Part shown: in pieces, positions 41,468-49,984 of the stretch
Position numbering within the stretch: the stretch's first letter is position 1
Layout: every line of letters begins with the position of its first letter
NCBI GenBank assembly: GCA_012517815.1
Contig: JAAYUF010000072.1
Coordinates: 1 to 62,157 of the forward strand
Length of the DNA: 62,157 nt
Reading direction: 5' to 3'
Source: Clostridiales bacterium
GTDB taxonomy: Bacteria; Bacillota; Clostridia; Christensenellales; Aristaeellaceae
Notes under the pieces: model-generated
Databases searched by the model: none
Seen by the model: the letters and a program-made list of their open reading frames with translations, nothing else
Told to the model about the DNA's origin: nothing
Translations under genes and position numbers: made by a program

Positions 41468-43659
41468 CGTACATCACCAACGAGTGCATGCCGCTTGAAA
41501 AGATGCTGGCCCGCGTGCAAAAGCAGCATCCCGGCGACAGCTATCTGCTGGTTAAAAAGGCCTATGAGTTTGCCGAAAACGCCCATCAGGGCCAGGTTCG
41601 CAAAAGCGGCGAGCCCTATTTCATCCACCCCGCGTCCGTCGCCAGCATCCTGACCGATTTGATGATCGACGCGCCCACCATCGCCGCGGGGCTGTTGCAC
41701 GACACGGTGGAGGACTGCCGCTGCGTATCGCTGGAAAGCGTCCGTCAGGAGTTTGGCGAGGAGGTCGCCGTGCTGGTGGACGGCGTGACCAAGCTGGACA
41801 AGATCGACTTCACCGACCGCGAGGAGCAGAAGGCCGAAAGCCTGCGCAAGATGATTCTGGCGATGAGCAAGGATATCCGCGTGGTCATCATCAAGCTGGC
41901 GGACCGCCTGCACAACATGCGCACGCTGCGCTACCAGCCCGAGGAGCGCCAGAAGGCCATCGCCAGCGAAACGATGGACATCTTCGCCCCGCTGGCGCAC
42001 CGGCTGGGCATGAACGCCGTCAAGCAGGAGCTGGAGGACCTTTCCTTCAAGTACATCAACCCCGACGCGTACCACGAGATCGCCCAGAAGGTGGGCCTGC
42101 GCCGCGCCGAGCGGGAAGAAAACATCCGCAACGTCATCGGCACCCTCTCCGAGAAGCTGGACGCGCAGGGCATCCGCTACGAGATGGACGGCCGCCCCAA
42201 GCACCTGTACTCCATCTACAAAAAGATGAAGGAACAGAACAAGACCTTCGACCAGATTTATGACCTCATCGCCGTGCGCGTGATCGTGGACACGGTGCAG
42301 GACTGCTATGCGGTGCTGGGGATCGTGCACACGCTGTGGAACCAGATTCCCGGCCGGTTTAAGGATTACATCAGCGTGCCCAAGAGCAACATGTACCAGA
42401 GCCTCCACACCACGCTCATCGGCGGGCGGCGGATGCCCTTCCCGTTTGAGATCCAGATTCGCACGTGGGACATGCACCGCGTGGCCGAGTTCGGCGTGGC
42501 CGCGCACTGGCGCTACAAGGAAGGCGGCCCGGAGGGCGACCTGGACAACAAGCTCTACTGGCTCCGGCAGATTCTCGACTGGCAAAACGAAACCCGCGAC
42601 AGCAAGGAGTTTATCGACTCGCTCAAGACCGACCTGTTCAGCGACGAGGTGCTGCTGTTTACCCCCAAGGGCGATATCGTGAGCATGCAGCGCGGCTCCA
42701 CCCCCATCGACTTTGCCTACCGCATCCACAGCGGCGTGGGCAACCACTGCGTGGGCGCGAAGATCAACGGCCGCATCGTGCCGCTGGATACCCAGCTGGA
42801 AACCGGCGACCGCGTGGAAATCCTCACCTCGCCCAACTCCAAGGGCCCCAGCCTGGACTGGCTCAAGGTGGTCAAGACCCAGCAGGCCAAGGCGAAGATC
42901 CGCCAGTTTTTCAAGCGCGAACTGCACGGCGAAAACGTGGTCAAGGGCCGCGAGATGCTGGAGCACGAGGCCAAGCGGCGCGGCGTAGCCCTGCCGGCGC
43001 TCACCAAGCCGGAGTATTACGAGCCCATCCTCAAGCGCTACGCGTTTCAGGAGCTGGAGGATATCTACGGCGCGGTGGGTTACGGCGGCATCGCCAGCGC
43101 CTACGTGGTGGGCCGGTTGCTGGACGAGCAGCGCAAGGAAGAAGCCCAGGCCATGCCCAAGGTGGTGGAAACCACCCCCCAGGAGCTGCAAAAGCAGCTG
43201 GGCAAGCCCACCCACGGCGTGTACGTCAAGGGCGAAAGCGGCATTCTGGTGCGCTTCGCCAAGTGCTGCAACCCCGTGCCGGGCGACGAAATCGTGGGCT
43301 ACATCACCCGCGGCCGCGGCGTGACCGTGCACAAGGCGGACTGCCCCAACGTAACCGGCAGCAACGAGGAGCTGGAGCGCATGGTGGAGGTCAGCTGGGC
43401 CAACACCGAGGGCGGGTCGTTCAACGCCACCATCAGCATCATCGCGTATGATCACGTCAGCCTGCTGGGGGAACTGGCGCTGTCCATCGGCAACATGGGC
43501 GTGCCCATCATGGCGGTTTCCGCCAAGCGGGACGACAAGCGCAAGACCAGCATCATCACCATGGTGGTGTCGGTGACCAGCCGCGAGCAGCTCGACCGGG
43601 TGATCAAAAACCTGCACAACCGCAGCGACATTGTGGAAGTGTACCGCAGCATCACCTGA
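41461..43659 (+). CDS. relA: Bifunctional (p)ppGpp synthetase/hydrolase Rel
   Basis: A 732-residue Rel/SpoT protein controlling the stringent response. The HD hydrolase site is present (F-I-H-P-A-S-V-A, L-L-H-D-T-V-E-D). The synthetase domain has R-P-K-H-L-Y-S-I-Y-K-K-M and Y-I-S-V-P-K-S-N-M-Y-Q-S-L-H-T. TGS (L-L-F-T-P-K-G-D) and a C-terminal ACT domain follow. Both active sites look intact. ATG 41461 overlaps the RecJ stop by seven bases; no separate promoter is seen. The recJ-rel-dtd-hemZ order is common in Bacillota. Confidence 0.95.
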   Translation: MLTYITNECMPLEKMLARVQKQHPGDSYLLVKKAYEFAENAHQGQVRKSGEPYFIHPASVASILTDLMIDAPTIAAGLLHDTVEDCRCVSLESVRQEFGEEVAVLVDGVTKLDKIDFTDREEQKAESLRKMILAMSKDIRVVIIKLADRLHNMRTLRYQPEERQKAIASETMDIFAPLAHRLGMNAVKQELEDLSFKYINPDAYHEIAQKVGLRRAEREENIRNVIGTLSEKLDAQGIRYEMDGRPKHLYSIYKKMKEQNKTFDQIYDLIAVRVIVDTVQDCYAVLGIVHTLWNQIPGRFKDYISVPKSNMYQSLHTTLIGGRRMPFPFEIQIRTWDMHRVAEFGVAAHWRYKEGGPEGDLDNKLYWLRQILDWQNETRDSKEFIDSLKTDLFSDEVLLFTPKGDIVSMQRGSTPIDFAYRIHSGVGNHCVGAKINGRIVPLDTQLETGDRVEILTSPNSKGPSLDWLKVVKTQQAKAKIRQFFKRELHGENVVKGREMLEHEAKRRGVALPALTKPEYYEPILKRYAFQELEDIYGAVGYGGIASAYVVGRLLDEQRKEEAQAMPKVVETTPQELQKQLGKPTHGVYVKGESGILVRFAKCCNPVPGDEIVGYITRGRGVTVHKADCPNVTGSNEELERMVEVSWANTEGGSFNATISIIAYDHVSLLGELALSIGNMGVPIMAVSAKRDDKRKTSIITMVVSVTSREQLDRVIKNLHNRSDIVEVYRSIT

Positions 43660-43704
43660 CGGGCGGGGCGCGGCATCGGCAAGGAACAAAGGAGCGTGAC
43701 CCCT

Positions 43705-44154
43705 ATGCGGGCGGTGGTTCAGCGGGTGCTTCGCGCCTCCGTGGCGGTAAACGACCAGATCACGGGGGAGATCGGCCGGGGGCTGTTGGTGCTGGTGGGC
43801 GTGGAGACCGGCGACGGCGACCGCGACGCGGCCTACATTGCCGACAAGGTGGCGACCCTCCGGATTTTTGAGGACGAGGCCGGCAAGATGAACCGTTCGC
43901 TTAAGGAGACGGGCGGAGCGATCCTCGCGGTCAGCCAGTTTACGCTGCTGGGGGACGCGCGCGGCGGGCGGCGGCCCAGCTTTATCACCGCCGCGCGGCC
44001 GGAGGAAGCCGACGCGCTGTACAACCGGGTGCTGGCCGGCTGGCGGGAGCGCGGGGTCGCGGTGGAAACCGGCGTGTTTCGGGCGGAGATGGCCGTGAGC
44101 CTGGTCAACGACGGGCCGGTGACCATCCTGCTGGATTCCAGAAAACTGTTTTGA
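43705..44154 (+). CDS. dtd: D-aminoacyl-tRNA deacylase
   Basis: A 149-residue Dtd protein that removes D-amino acids (and Gly from tRNA-Ala). The signature motifs S-Q-F-T-L-L-G-D and N-D-G-P-V-T are both present. Family length is normal. ATG 43705 is ten bases from AGGAG; GTG 43696 is too close. Third gene of the recJ operon. Confidence 0.95.
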   Translation: MRAVVQRVLRASVAVNDQITGEIGRGLLVLVGVETGDGDRDAAYIADKVATLRIFEDEAGKMNRSLKETGGAILAVSQFTLLGDARGGRRPSFITAARPEEADALYNRVLAGWRERGVAVETGVFRAEMAVSLVNDGPVTILLDSRKLF

Positions 44155-44164
44155 GGTGATGGTA

Positions 44165-44773
44165 TTGTCCGTTCGGGTGGAAACGTTGCGCGTAGGCGAA
44201 TATGCCATGAATTGCTATATTGTGGAGAACACCGATACCCGCGAGGCGGTGATCGTCGACCCCGGCGCCGACGCGGGGCGCATTTTCGCGTCCGTGGACG
44301 GGCGCAAACCCGCGGCGGTGCTTTTGACCCACGGGCATTACGATCACATCGGCGCGGCGGACGAGGTCTGCGCGCGCTACGGCATCCCTTTGTACGTGCA
44401 CGCGGGCGACGCGGCCAAGCTGACCGACCCCGACCTCAGCGTGGCGCGCACGTTTGGCTACAACACCCACGTGAGCACAAAGCCCCTGCTGCTGGCCGAC
44501 AATCAGGTGCTCGCGCTGGGCGGCATGCGCATCACCGTGCTGCATACCCCGGGGCACAGCAAGGGCAGCGTGTGCTACCTCCTGCCGGACAACGCCGGCC
44601 TCCTGTGCGGGGATACGCTGTTTGACGGCGGCTACGGCCGCTACGATTTTGCGGACGGGGATTTCGGCGAGCTCAAGCAGAGCCTGCGCCGCATCCTCTA
44701 CATGCACCCGCGCGTGAAGGCCTACCCCGGCCACGGAGGCCCCACCTGGGCGGGCCGGGACGGCGACGCATGA
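44165..44773 (+). CDS. Metallo-beta-lactamase-fold hydrolase (GloB-like)
   Basis: A 202-residue MBL-fold protein with zinc motif T-H-G-H-Y-D-H-I-G, later H-T-P-G-H-S-K-G-S, C-G-D-T-L-F and P-G-H-G. This small type sits between dtd and hemZ in many Bacillota and resembles glyoxalase II-like hydrolases. The start is uncertain: GTG 44156, ATG 44159 and TTG 44165 are all in frame. TTG 44165 is preferred because GAGGTGA lies five bases before it, and the resulting N-terminus fits relatives. It overlaps hemZ by four bases. Confidence 0.85.
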   Translation: MSVRVETLRVGEYAMNCYIVENTDTREAVIVDPGADAGRIFASVDGRKPAAVLLTHGHYDHIGAADEVCARYGIPLYVHAGDAAKLTDPDLSVARTFGYNTHVSTKPLLLADNQVLALGGMRITVLHTPGHSKGSVCYLLPDNAGLLCGDTLFDGGYGRYDFADGDFGELKQSLRRILYMHPRVKAYPGHGGPTWAGRDGDA

Positions 44774-46596
44774 AGATCGCGCTGGTTACGCCGCTGCCCC
44801 GCCTGGCCAACGAGCTTTGCGATGTGCTCAGGCTGTTCTGGCCCGTGGAGGCGTTCGCCGTGGAGGCCACCGCGCCCCTTACCGCGGAGGACCTTGCCAA
44901 GGCGCAGTTTACCGCCTCCCCCCGGACCGGGGACATGGAGACGCTGCGGCACGAGTTTACCCAGGAGGACGGCCTCTGGCGCTGCGCGTTTGTGTTCCGC
45001 GGCCATGTGGCGGAGCGCACCCTGCCCGTGCCGGGCGCCAAACGGGCATGCTGCGCCTTCCCGCCTGCGGGCGGCGAGGCGGCGGACAAGGCCGCCCCGA
45101 CGGCCGTCGCGTCCCCTCCGGACGGATGGGCCGCCGCGGTGCAGGCGACCGCCCAGGATCAAGCGCCCGCGCCATTTGAACCTTCCGCGTGGGAACAGGC
45201 AGCCCCTGCCGGCGGGGCTTCCGCCACGGACGCGCAGGCCGCGATTGATGGCGCACCCGCGGTGGACGCGCAGGCCGCGATTGATGGCGCACCCGCCGTG
45301 ATCGGCGATGCGCCGGCGGAGGACGATGCCGCCCGGGACGAAGCCCCGCCCGCGGGCGCATCCCAGGGCGGGGACGATTTGCTCTACCGGCGGCTGCGCA
45401 AGCGGCTTTGCAAGCTGACGCTCTACGACCTGTGCCGCGCGGTCGCCGGCACGCGCCCGCCGTGGGGGTCGCTCACGGGCATCCGGCCCACGCGGCTTTT
45501 GTACGAGGCCATGGCCGGGGGCCTGAGCCCGGAGGCGGGCGCGAAGCAGCTTTGCGAGCAGTTCGACGTTTCGCCCGAGAAGGGGGATTTGCTCCGGCGG
45601 ATCGTGCTGGCGCAGGCGGCCTTGCCCGCGCCCAGCCCGGACGAGGCGGACGTGTACGTTTCCATCCCGTTTTGCCGCACGCGCTGCGCGTACTGCTCCT
45701 TCCCCGGCGAGGCGCTGGGCCGCGGCGAGCGGGCGCGGTCCTATCTGGACGCGCTGTTTTTCGAGATGGACCACGCCGCCCGGCTGATGCGGGAACAGGG
45801 GCTCGCGCTGCGGGCGCTCTACATCGGCGGGGGCACGCCCACGGCCCTGGACGAGGCGGATTTTGCCCGCCTGCTGGCCCGCGCGGCGGCGCTGTTCCCC
45901 CACCCGTTTGAGTTCACCGTGGAAGCCGGCCGCCCCGACACCCTCACCCCGGCCAAGCTCAACGCCATGCTCGAGCGCGGAGTCACGCGCATCAGCATCA
46001 ACCCGCAAACCATGAACGACGCGACCCTGCGCGCCATCGGGCGCGACCATACCGCCCGGCAGACGGAGGACGCCTTCCGGCTGGCGCGGGAGATGGGGTT
46101 TCCCAACATCAACATGGACGTGATCGCGGGCCTGCCCGCCGAAACGCCCGCGGATTTTGCCCGGACGCTTGCGCGCGTGACGGCCCTGGCGCCCGAAAGC
46201 CTGACCGTGCACACGCTGGCCATCAAGCGTTCCAGCCGCCTGCACCTGTTGGGTGCGACCCTGCCCCCCGCCGAGGCCGTAGCCGAGATGATCCGCTTAG
46301 GCGAGGAAGCCGCCGCCCTGCTCAGGATGGAGCCCTATTACCTCTACCGCCAGAAGTACATGGCGGGCCAGCAGCAAAACGTGGGCTACGCAAAGCCCGG
46401 CTTTGCGTGCCTGTACAATGTGGACATCATGGAGGAAACCAACGCCATCATTGCCTGCGGCGCGGGGGCTATCAGCAAGCGCGTGTTAGGCGACCGCACC
46501 CTGCGCATCGAGCGCGCGCCCAACGTAACCGACGTGACCGAGTATATCGCCCGTGCGGCGGAAATGGCCGCCCGAAAGGAAACGCTGTTCCGGTAG
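44770..46596 (+). CDS. hemZ: HemZ-type radical SAM coproporphyrinogen dehydrogenase
   Basis: A 608-residue protein. The radical SAM core has Y-V-S-I-P-F-C-R-T-R-C-A-Y-C-S-F and I-G-G-G-T-P-T-A-L, with H-T-L-A-I-K-R-S-S further on, as in HemZ, a homologue of HemN. Family members are about 500 residues; the excess is an Ala/Asp/Pro-rich insertion at about residues 95-200. It contains an exact 12-residue duplication (two 36-base copies at 45229 and 45265). Coproporphyrinogen activity of HemZ is not firmly proven; some relatives handle heme differently. Last gene of the operon. Confidence 0.85.
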   Translation: MKIALVTPLPRLANELCDVLRLFWPVEAFAVEATAPLTAEDLAKAQFTASPRTGDMETLRHEFTQEDGLWRCAFVFRGHVAERTLPVPGAKRACCAFPPAGGEAADKAAPTAVASPPDGWAAAVQATAQDQAPAPFEPSAWEQAAPAGGASATDAQAAIDGAPAVDAQAAIDGAPAVIGDAPAEDDAARDEAPPAGASQGGDDLLYRRLRKRLCKLTLYDLCRAVAGTRPPWGSLTGIRPTRLLYEAMAGGLSPEAGAKQLCEQFDVSPEKGDLLRRIVLAQAALPAPSPDEADVYVSIPFCRTRCAYCSFPGEALGRGERARSYLDALFFEMDHAARLMREQGLALRALYIGGGTPTALDEADFARLLARAAALFPHPFEFTVEAGRPDTLTPAKLNAMLERGVTRISINPQTMNDATLRAIGRDHTARQTEDAFRLAREMGFPNINMDVIAGLPAETPADFARTLARVTALAPESLTVHTLAIKRSSRLHLLGATLPPAEAVAEMIRLGEEAAALLRMEPYYLYRQKYMAGQQQNVGYAKPGFACLYNVDIMEETNAIIACGAGAISKRVLGDRTLRIERAPNVTDVTEYIARAAEMAARKETLFR

Positions 46597-46609
46597 ACGG
46601 CGCGGCGGA

Positions 46610-46832
46610 AACGGCGGCCCACAGGGCGGCGCCAGGCTGTCGAAAATCCCCCGCCGCAGCGGAACCGGGTCAAGGGTGAAACCCTTGCGAGGTTTGGGGC
46701 GGAGCCCCAAAGCCTTGTGCCGAAGCACTTCGCCAAAGCGAGCGAACAGCCCGAAGGGCTATGAGGCGAGCGGGGATAACCGTCCGTATGGGTTTGTCGA
46801 CGGTCTGGCGCAGCCCGCAGGGCGGCGCTGTG
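46610..46832. repeat. Dispersed structured intergenic repeat, copy C
   Basis: The element (about 46640-46795) shares GCTGTCGAAAATCCCCCGCC, GGGTGAAACCCTTGCGAGG and GCGAGCGAACAG with copies A and B, in the orientation of A. It is flanked by similar GC-rich half-palindromes containing CAGGGCGGCGC (left near 46622, right near 46816). It follows the hemZ operon directly. Confidence 0.75.
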
Positions 46833-46960
46833 AGGCAACCCCGCACCGCCTCCTGGCAACCGCGCCGGGGCGCGCAAACGCCCGGCGACGGCCGTTTCCC
46901 GCAGGAAGGGCGCGCGCCGGGCGCACAGGCGCGGCGGGTAACGGGATGGCCGCGCGAGGG

Positions 46961-47206
46961 CTATTCCTCCTCTACCACGTAAAAGCCCAATTCCTTCGCC
47001 CGCGCATAGGCGAGACTTCCCGCCGGGCAGACCACGGCGTGCCCGGACTTGTTCCAGTCGAACGAATAGACCGAGGAATAATCCTGGGGCATATCCTCCA
47101 TCATGAACGTTTGCAGGCTGGCGGGCAGGTGAACGCGGAGCACGTCCCGGCAGTTCTGCAGCGCGCCGGCGGGCATCGTCGTAATGCCCTCCTCGGTGTA
47201 AGCGCC
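46961..47206 (-). pseudogene. 3' fragment of a BspA-like leucine-rich-repeat protein
   Basis: About 80 codons ending in a stop resemble the last unit of a BspA-type LRR surface protein (G-I-T-T-M-P-A-G-A-L-Q-N-C then V-L-R-V-H-L-P-A-S-L). The end is Y-A-R-A-K-E-L-G-F-Y-V-V-E-E-E. The frame has no start: similarity stops near 47195 and a TAA lies at 47209-47207. The rest of the gene was presumably displaced by the integrated prophage that begins here and should lie beyond the window on its far side. Confidence 0.65.
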
Positions 47207-47231
47207 TTATGGACGAAACCCCAAAGCCTAA
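47190..47231. mobile_element. Likely chromosome-prophage junction (att site)
   Basis: Sequence changes here from GC-rich chromosomal coding sequence (LRR fragment) to the lower-GC recombinase end of the prophage. The crossover core cannot be fixed without the other end. Confidence 0.55.
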
Positions 47232-47272
47232 TAATGGCGTGAGTGCTGTCATTTTCAGCTCTCACGCCATTA
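47232..47272 (-). terminator. Hairpin at the end of the recombinase gene
   Basis: A perfect 12-bp inverted repeat TAATGGCGTGAG/CTCACGCCATTA (47232-47243, 47261-47272) with a 17-base loop. Its right arm contains the recombinase stop codon. Confidence 0.6.
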
Positions 47273-48937
47273 GTCATCTTTAAGCTTTGCGTTTATATCA
47301 TCAAGATAATTGTAGATTACTTTTACAGTTTGCCTTTTCCCTCTTGCCCAGTGGCTGAACCTTGCTGGCGAATACTCCGCTTCGCTGACCTCTACCCGAG
47401 TAATGAATTCGTGAACGATTTCGGTGGTAAGCGCAGTTACTTCTGTACGGGATCGCACCAACCGCAGGAAGCTCTCGACGTTTGTAGTCTGCTGTGTCGC
47501 CGCTGTAATAAGGCTTTCCAGTTCTGCCACTTTCGATTTCAGATCTTTCTGCTCGACCTCATACCCGGCAAGCATCGTCTGAAAGCGTTCATCACCAATC
47601 TTGCCTGATACATTGTCTTCGTAGATCCTGCTGATTATTCTGTCGAGTGTGGCGATCCTGGCCTTTGCCTTGACGAGTTCGGCGTTCGCCTTTTGTGTAC
47701 TCCGAGCTCCTTCCCGGAGGGAGGCGTCGGTCATTTTCTGAATGAACCGCTTCTCGTCTAGTTTAGCTAGCTTTATAACCGTTTGCAGATTATCAAGAAC
47801 TGCTTTCTCAACACCTTCTCTGCTGATACAGTGCGGAGTGCAAGAAGCAAACTCTGTGTAGGAGCGCGAGTTCTTGCATACGTAGTGGTAGTACTCCCTG
47901 ACCGTACCACCCTTGGCTTTCACGGAACCACGCTTTGCATGCTGGCGACTTCCACAGTCAGCGCAGTACATTACATCATCAAGAGCGCCTTTTGCATAAT
48001 GTCTTGTTACTTGACGACGATTTGAGCGAATTCGCTGAACCGTCTCAAAGGTTTCAGCGTCAATGATGGCGGGATGGGCATTCTCGTGAATGATCCATTC
48101 GTCCTCGGGTTTGATGAATTTTCGATGGTCTTTATAAGATCTGCTGGTCTTTCTGTTCAGGATGGCCATGCCCAGGTATTCTCTGTTGGCGAGGATTCCG
48201 CTCACGACGCTTGTGTGCCAGACAGTATCAGGATGATTAGGTATGTGCTTCGGCGTTACTCCATCACGTTCCGCTTTGTAAATTTGCGGGATTTTCAAAC
48301 CACGCCTACAGAGTTCATTTGCGATATATTTCGGTCCCATACCGGCGACACACATATTGAATATGTCCCTGACAACATCTGCAGCGGGTTCATCGACAGC
48401 CCACACGAATTTATCTTCTGCGGAGGGCTTGTAGCCATAAGGGGCAACCGAATTGGAGTGTTTCCCGTTTAGCGCTTTCTGCTTAAAAACTGCGCGTATT
48501 TTCTTGCTGGTATCGGCAACAAACCATTCGTTGAAAACATCCCGGAAGATTGACATGATGTCAAAGCCGTTAGCAGTGTCCAGATTGTCATTTGCAGCGA
48601 TAAAGCGCACATTGTACTCGTCAAATGTACGCTTCAAGAGCCCGACTTCCAGCACGTCACGCCCGATTCGGCTTTGGTCCTTGATGATGACTGTAGCCAC
48701 ATTACCAGCCCGAACTTCGGTGAGCAAAGCGTCAAGCCCTGGTCTGGAAAACAGGGTGCCACTCACGCCGTCATCGACAAAGAATTTATAGTTCCCAAAC
48801 CCGTGGTCTTTCGCGTATTTCGTAAGAATTTCCTTTTGATGCACAATGGAGTTGGACTCTCCGGTTTCGAAGTCCTCTTTGCTCAGTCGACAATACAGGG
48901 CGGTCATCTTACCTTGCTCCGCTTCCCTTGCGTCCAT
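47270..48937 (-). CDS. Large serine recombinase (prophage integrase)
   Basis: A 555-residue recombinase. The N-terminal catalytic domain has Y-C-R-L-S-K-E-D with the nucleophile Ser, followed by I-I-K-D-Q-S-R-I-G-R. The recombinase domain has P-Y-G-Y and I-A-N-E-L-C-R-R-G. A zinc ribbon (Y-C-A-D-C-G then C-K-N and C-T-P-H-C) and a long C-terminal coiled coil (about 400-480) complete the layout. GTAGGAGGT precedes ATG 48937. It is the leftmost prophage gene and integrates at the adjacent LRR gene. Confidence 0.93.
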   Translation of the reverse strand: MDAREAEQGKMTALYCRLSKEDFETGESNSIVHQKEILTKYAKDHGFGNYKFFVDDGVSGTLFSRPGLDALLTEVRAGNVATVIIKDQSRIGRDVLEVGLLKRTFDEYNVRFIAANDNLDTANGFDIMSIFRDVFNEWFVADTSKKIRAVFKQKALNGKHSNSVAPYGYKPSAEDKFVWAVDEPAADVVRDIFNMCVAGMGPKYIANELCRRGLKIPQIYKAERDGVTPKHIPNHPDTVWHTSVVSGILANREYLGMAILNRKTSRSYKDHRKFIKPEDEWIIHENAHPAIIDAETFETVQRIRSNRRQVTRHYAKGALDDVMYCADCGSRQHAKRGSVKAKGGTVREYYHYVCKNSRSYTEFASCTPHCISREGVEKAVLDNLQTVIKLAKLDEKRFIQKMTDASLREGARSTQKANAELVKAKARIATLDRIISRIYEDNVSGKIGDERFQTMLAGYEVEQKDLKSKVAELESLITAATQQTTNVESFLRLVRSRTEVTALTTEIVHEFITRVEVSEAEYSPARFSHWARGKRQTVKVIYNYLDDINAKLKDD

Positions 48938-48953
48938 AAACCAGACCTCCTAC

Positions 48954-49166
48954 TTATATAGTATCTGGACCATGTTCGCTCTGCTTGGCGCACAAAGCAA
49001 CGTCGTTACTGTTATCATCCTGATAACTTTTCAAATCCGAAACATGCCGTAAAATCAAGCGTTCCAGCTTCTTTTCAATGGTTTCAGTAGCAGTTGGGCT
49101 ACACTCTCCCGTAACGATAATGAGCGTGTTCCCGAAACGCATTTCCGTGACCGTTTTCTTCCCCAT
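48954..49166 (-). CDS. TnpW-like small protein
   Basis: A 70-residue protein ending 16 bases before the recombinase start. M-R-F-G-N-T-L-I-I-V-T-G and E-K-K-L-E-R-L-I-L-R resemble the small TnpW proteins that accompany serine recombinases in Tn4451-like elements. GGAGGGTGGG precedes ATG 49166; 11 further codons upstream are less likely. It may act as a directionality factor for the recombinase; that is inference. Confidence 0.6.
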   Translation of the reverse strand: MGKKTVTEMRFGNTLIIVTGECSPTATETIEKKLERLILRHVSDLKSYQDDNSNDVALCAKQSEHGPDTI

Positions 49167-49191
49167 ACCCACCCTCCGTTCCGAGGGATAG

Positions 49192-49227
49192 AAAAACACC
49201 CCTCACTTCCTACTGGACAGCGAGGGG
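49192..49227 (-). terminator. Terminator after the 170-residue gene
   Basis: On the minus strand CCCCTC/GAGGGG, a 6-bp stem with a 17-base loop, is followed by TGTTTTT. It separates the AT-rich cargo gene from tnpW and the recombinase. Confidence 0.6.
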
Positions 49228-49269
49228 AGAAAATCCGTAATAGATTATTTTAATTGTCTGAGCATATGT

Positions 49270-49782
49270 CTATCTGCTGATTGCTTCACGAGCAATGACG
49301 GTTTCAAAAACATCTTCAATACAAGGGCACTCAACATTCTCATGATCCGAATAATACGAATACTCACTTGGATCAGGTAGCAGATTTGATTGAAGCCATC
49401 TAGTGGTTTGCTCATATTCATCTTTTATACGAGTTAATTCAAGTGATAAGTGTTTATCGCAGTTTTCGAGATCACATATTCTATAATTAGTATTTTTAAA
49501 CGCTATCGCGTCCCCTAACCGGATATTATTTTTAAACTGCAAATCGAATATCCATAGAAACGCTGTTGCTCTATTGTCAAGTATTTCAAGGCCTTGGTCA
49601 TTGGGACTAAACTTTATATTGGCTACAGAATAGCAATTTCCGCTCCTTTTCTCAATATCTGGATGAGCTAAACATAAAGCCTCCATATCTCGTAACACCA
49701 CCTTTTTACATACGGTAGGGTATAACTGATCTACCTGCTTCTGCAAGCTAATACATTCGCTTTTTAATGTTTTAAAATCCAT
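49270..49782 (-). CDS. Hypothetical protein, AT-rich prophage cargo
   Basis: A 170-residue soluble protein I do not recognise. The coding sequence is the most AT-rich in the window, far below even the surrounding prophage, which points to recent separate acquisition. Cys-rich spots occur (Y-R-I-C-D-L-E-N-C-D, then E-C-P-C-I). The N-terminus looks coiled-coil (L-K-S-E-C-I-S-L-Q-K-Q-V). GAGAGG lies near ATG 49782. A phage-resistance or lysogenic-conversion role is possible but unsupported. Confidence 0.7.
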   Translation of the reverse strand: MDFKTLKSECISLQKQVDQLYPTVCKKVVLRDMEALCLAHPDIEKRSGNCYSVANIKFSPNDQGLEILDNRATAFLWIFDLQFKNNIRLGDAIAFKNTNYRICDLENCDKHLSLELTRIKDEYEQTTRWLQSNLLPDPSEYSYYSDHENVECPCIEDVFETVIAREAISR

Positions 49783-49950
49783 GACTGTTCCTCTCTTCTA
49801 TAAGATAATTTTATGTTCGTCTGCGCTGATAACAATCGTTCGAAGATCTTCTAGATTGTCTTCTTGTTCCAATTATACCAGATAATAATGGAAATTTCAT
49901 CCTCAATTATTGAAATAATACATCATTCCAAGAACCTGAGAAAGAATAAA

Positions 49951-49974
49951 AGGCTGACACCGAAGTGCCAGCCC
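49951..49974 (-). terminator. Terminator copied from the endolysin 3' end
   Basis: GGCTG-x-CAC and GTG-x-CAGCC form a stem around a four-base loop, followed on the minus strand by TTTT. It is nearly the same sequence as the endolysin terminator at 52148-52175. Confidence 0.7.
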
Positions 49975-49984
49975 TATATATGAA

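Noticed and set aside
41368..44208. Minus-strand open frame of 946 codons
   Set aside because: Antisense to recJ, rel and dtd; the repetitive His/Val/Gly composition is a shadow of codon bias.
47190..47272. tRNA gene as integration site
   Set aside because: No cloverleaf sequence is present, and large serine recombinases usually use protein genes, here the LRR fragment.
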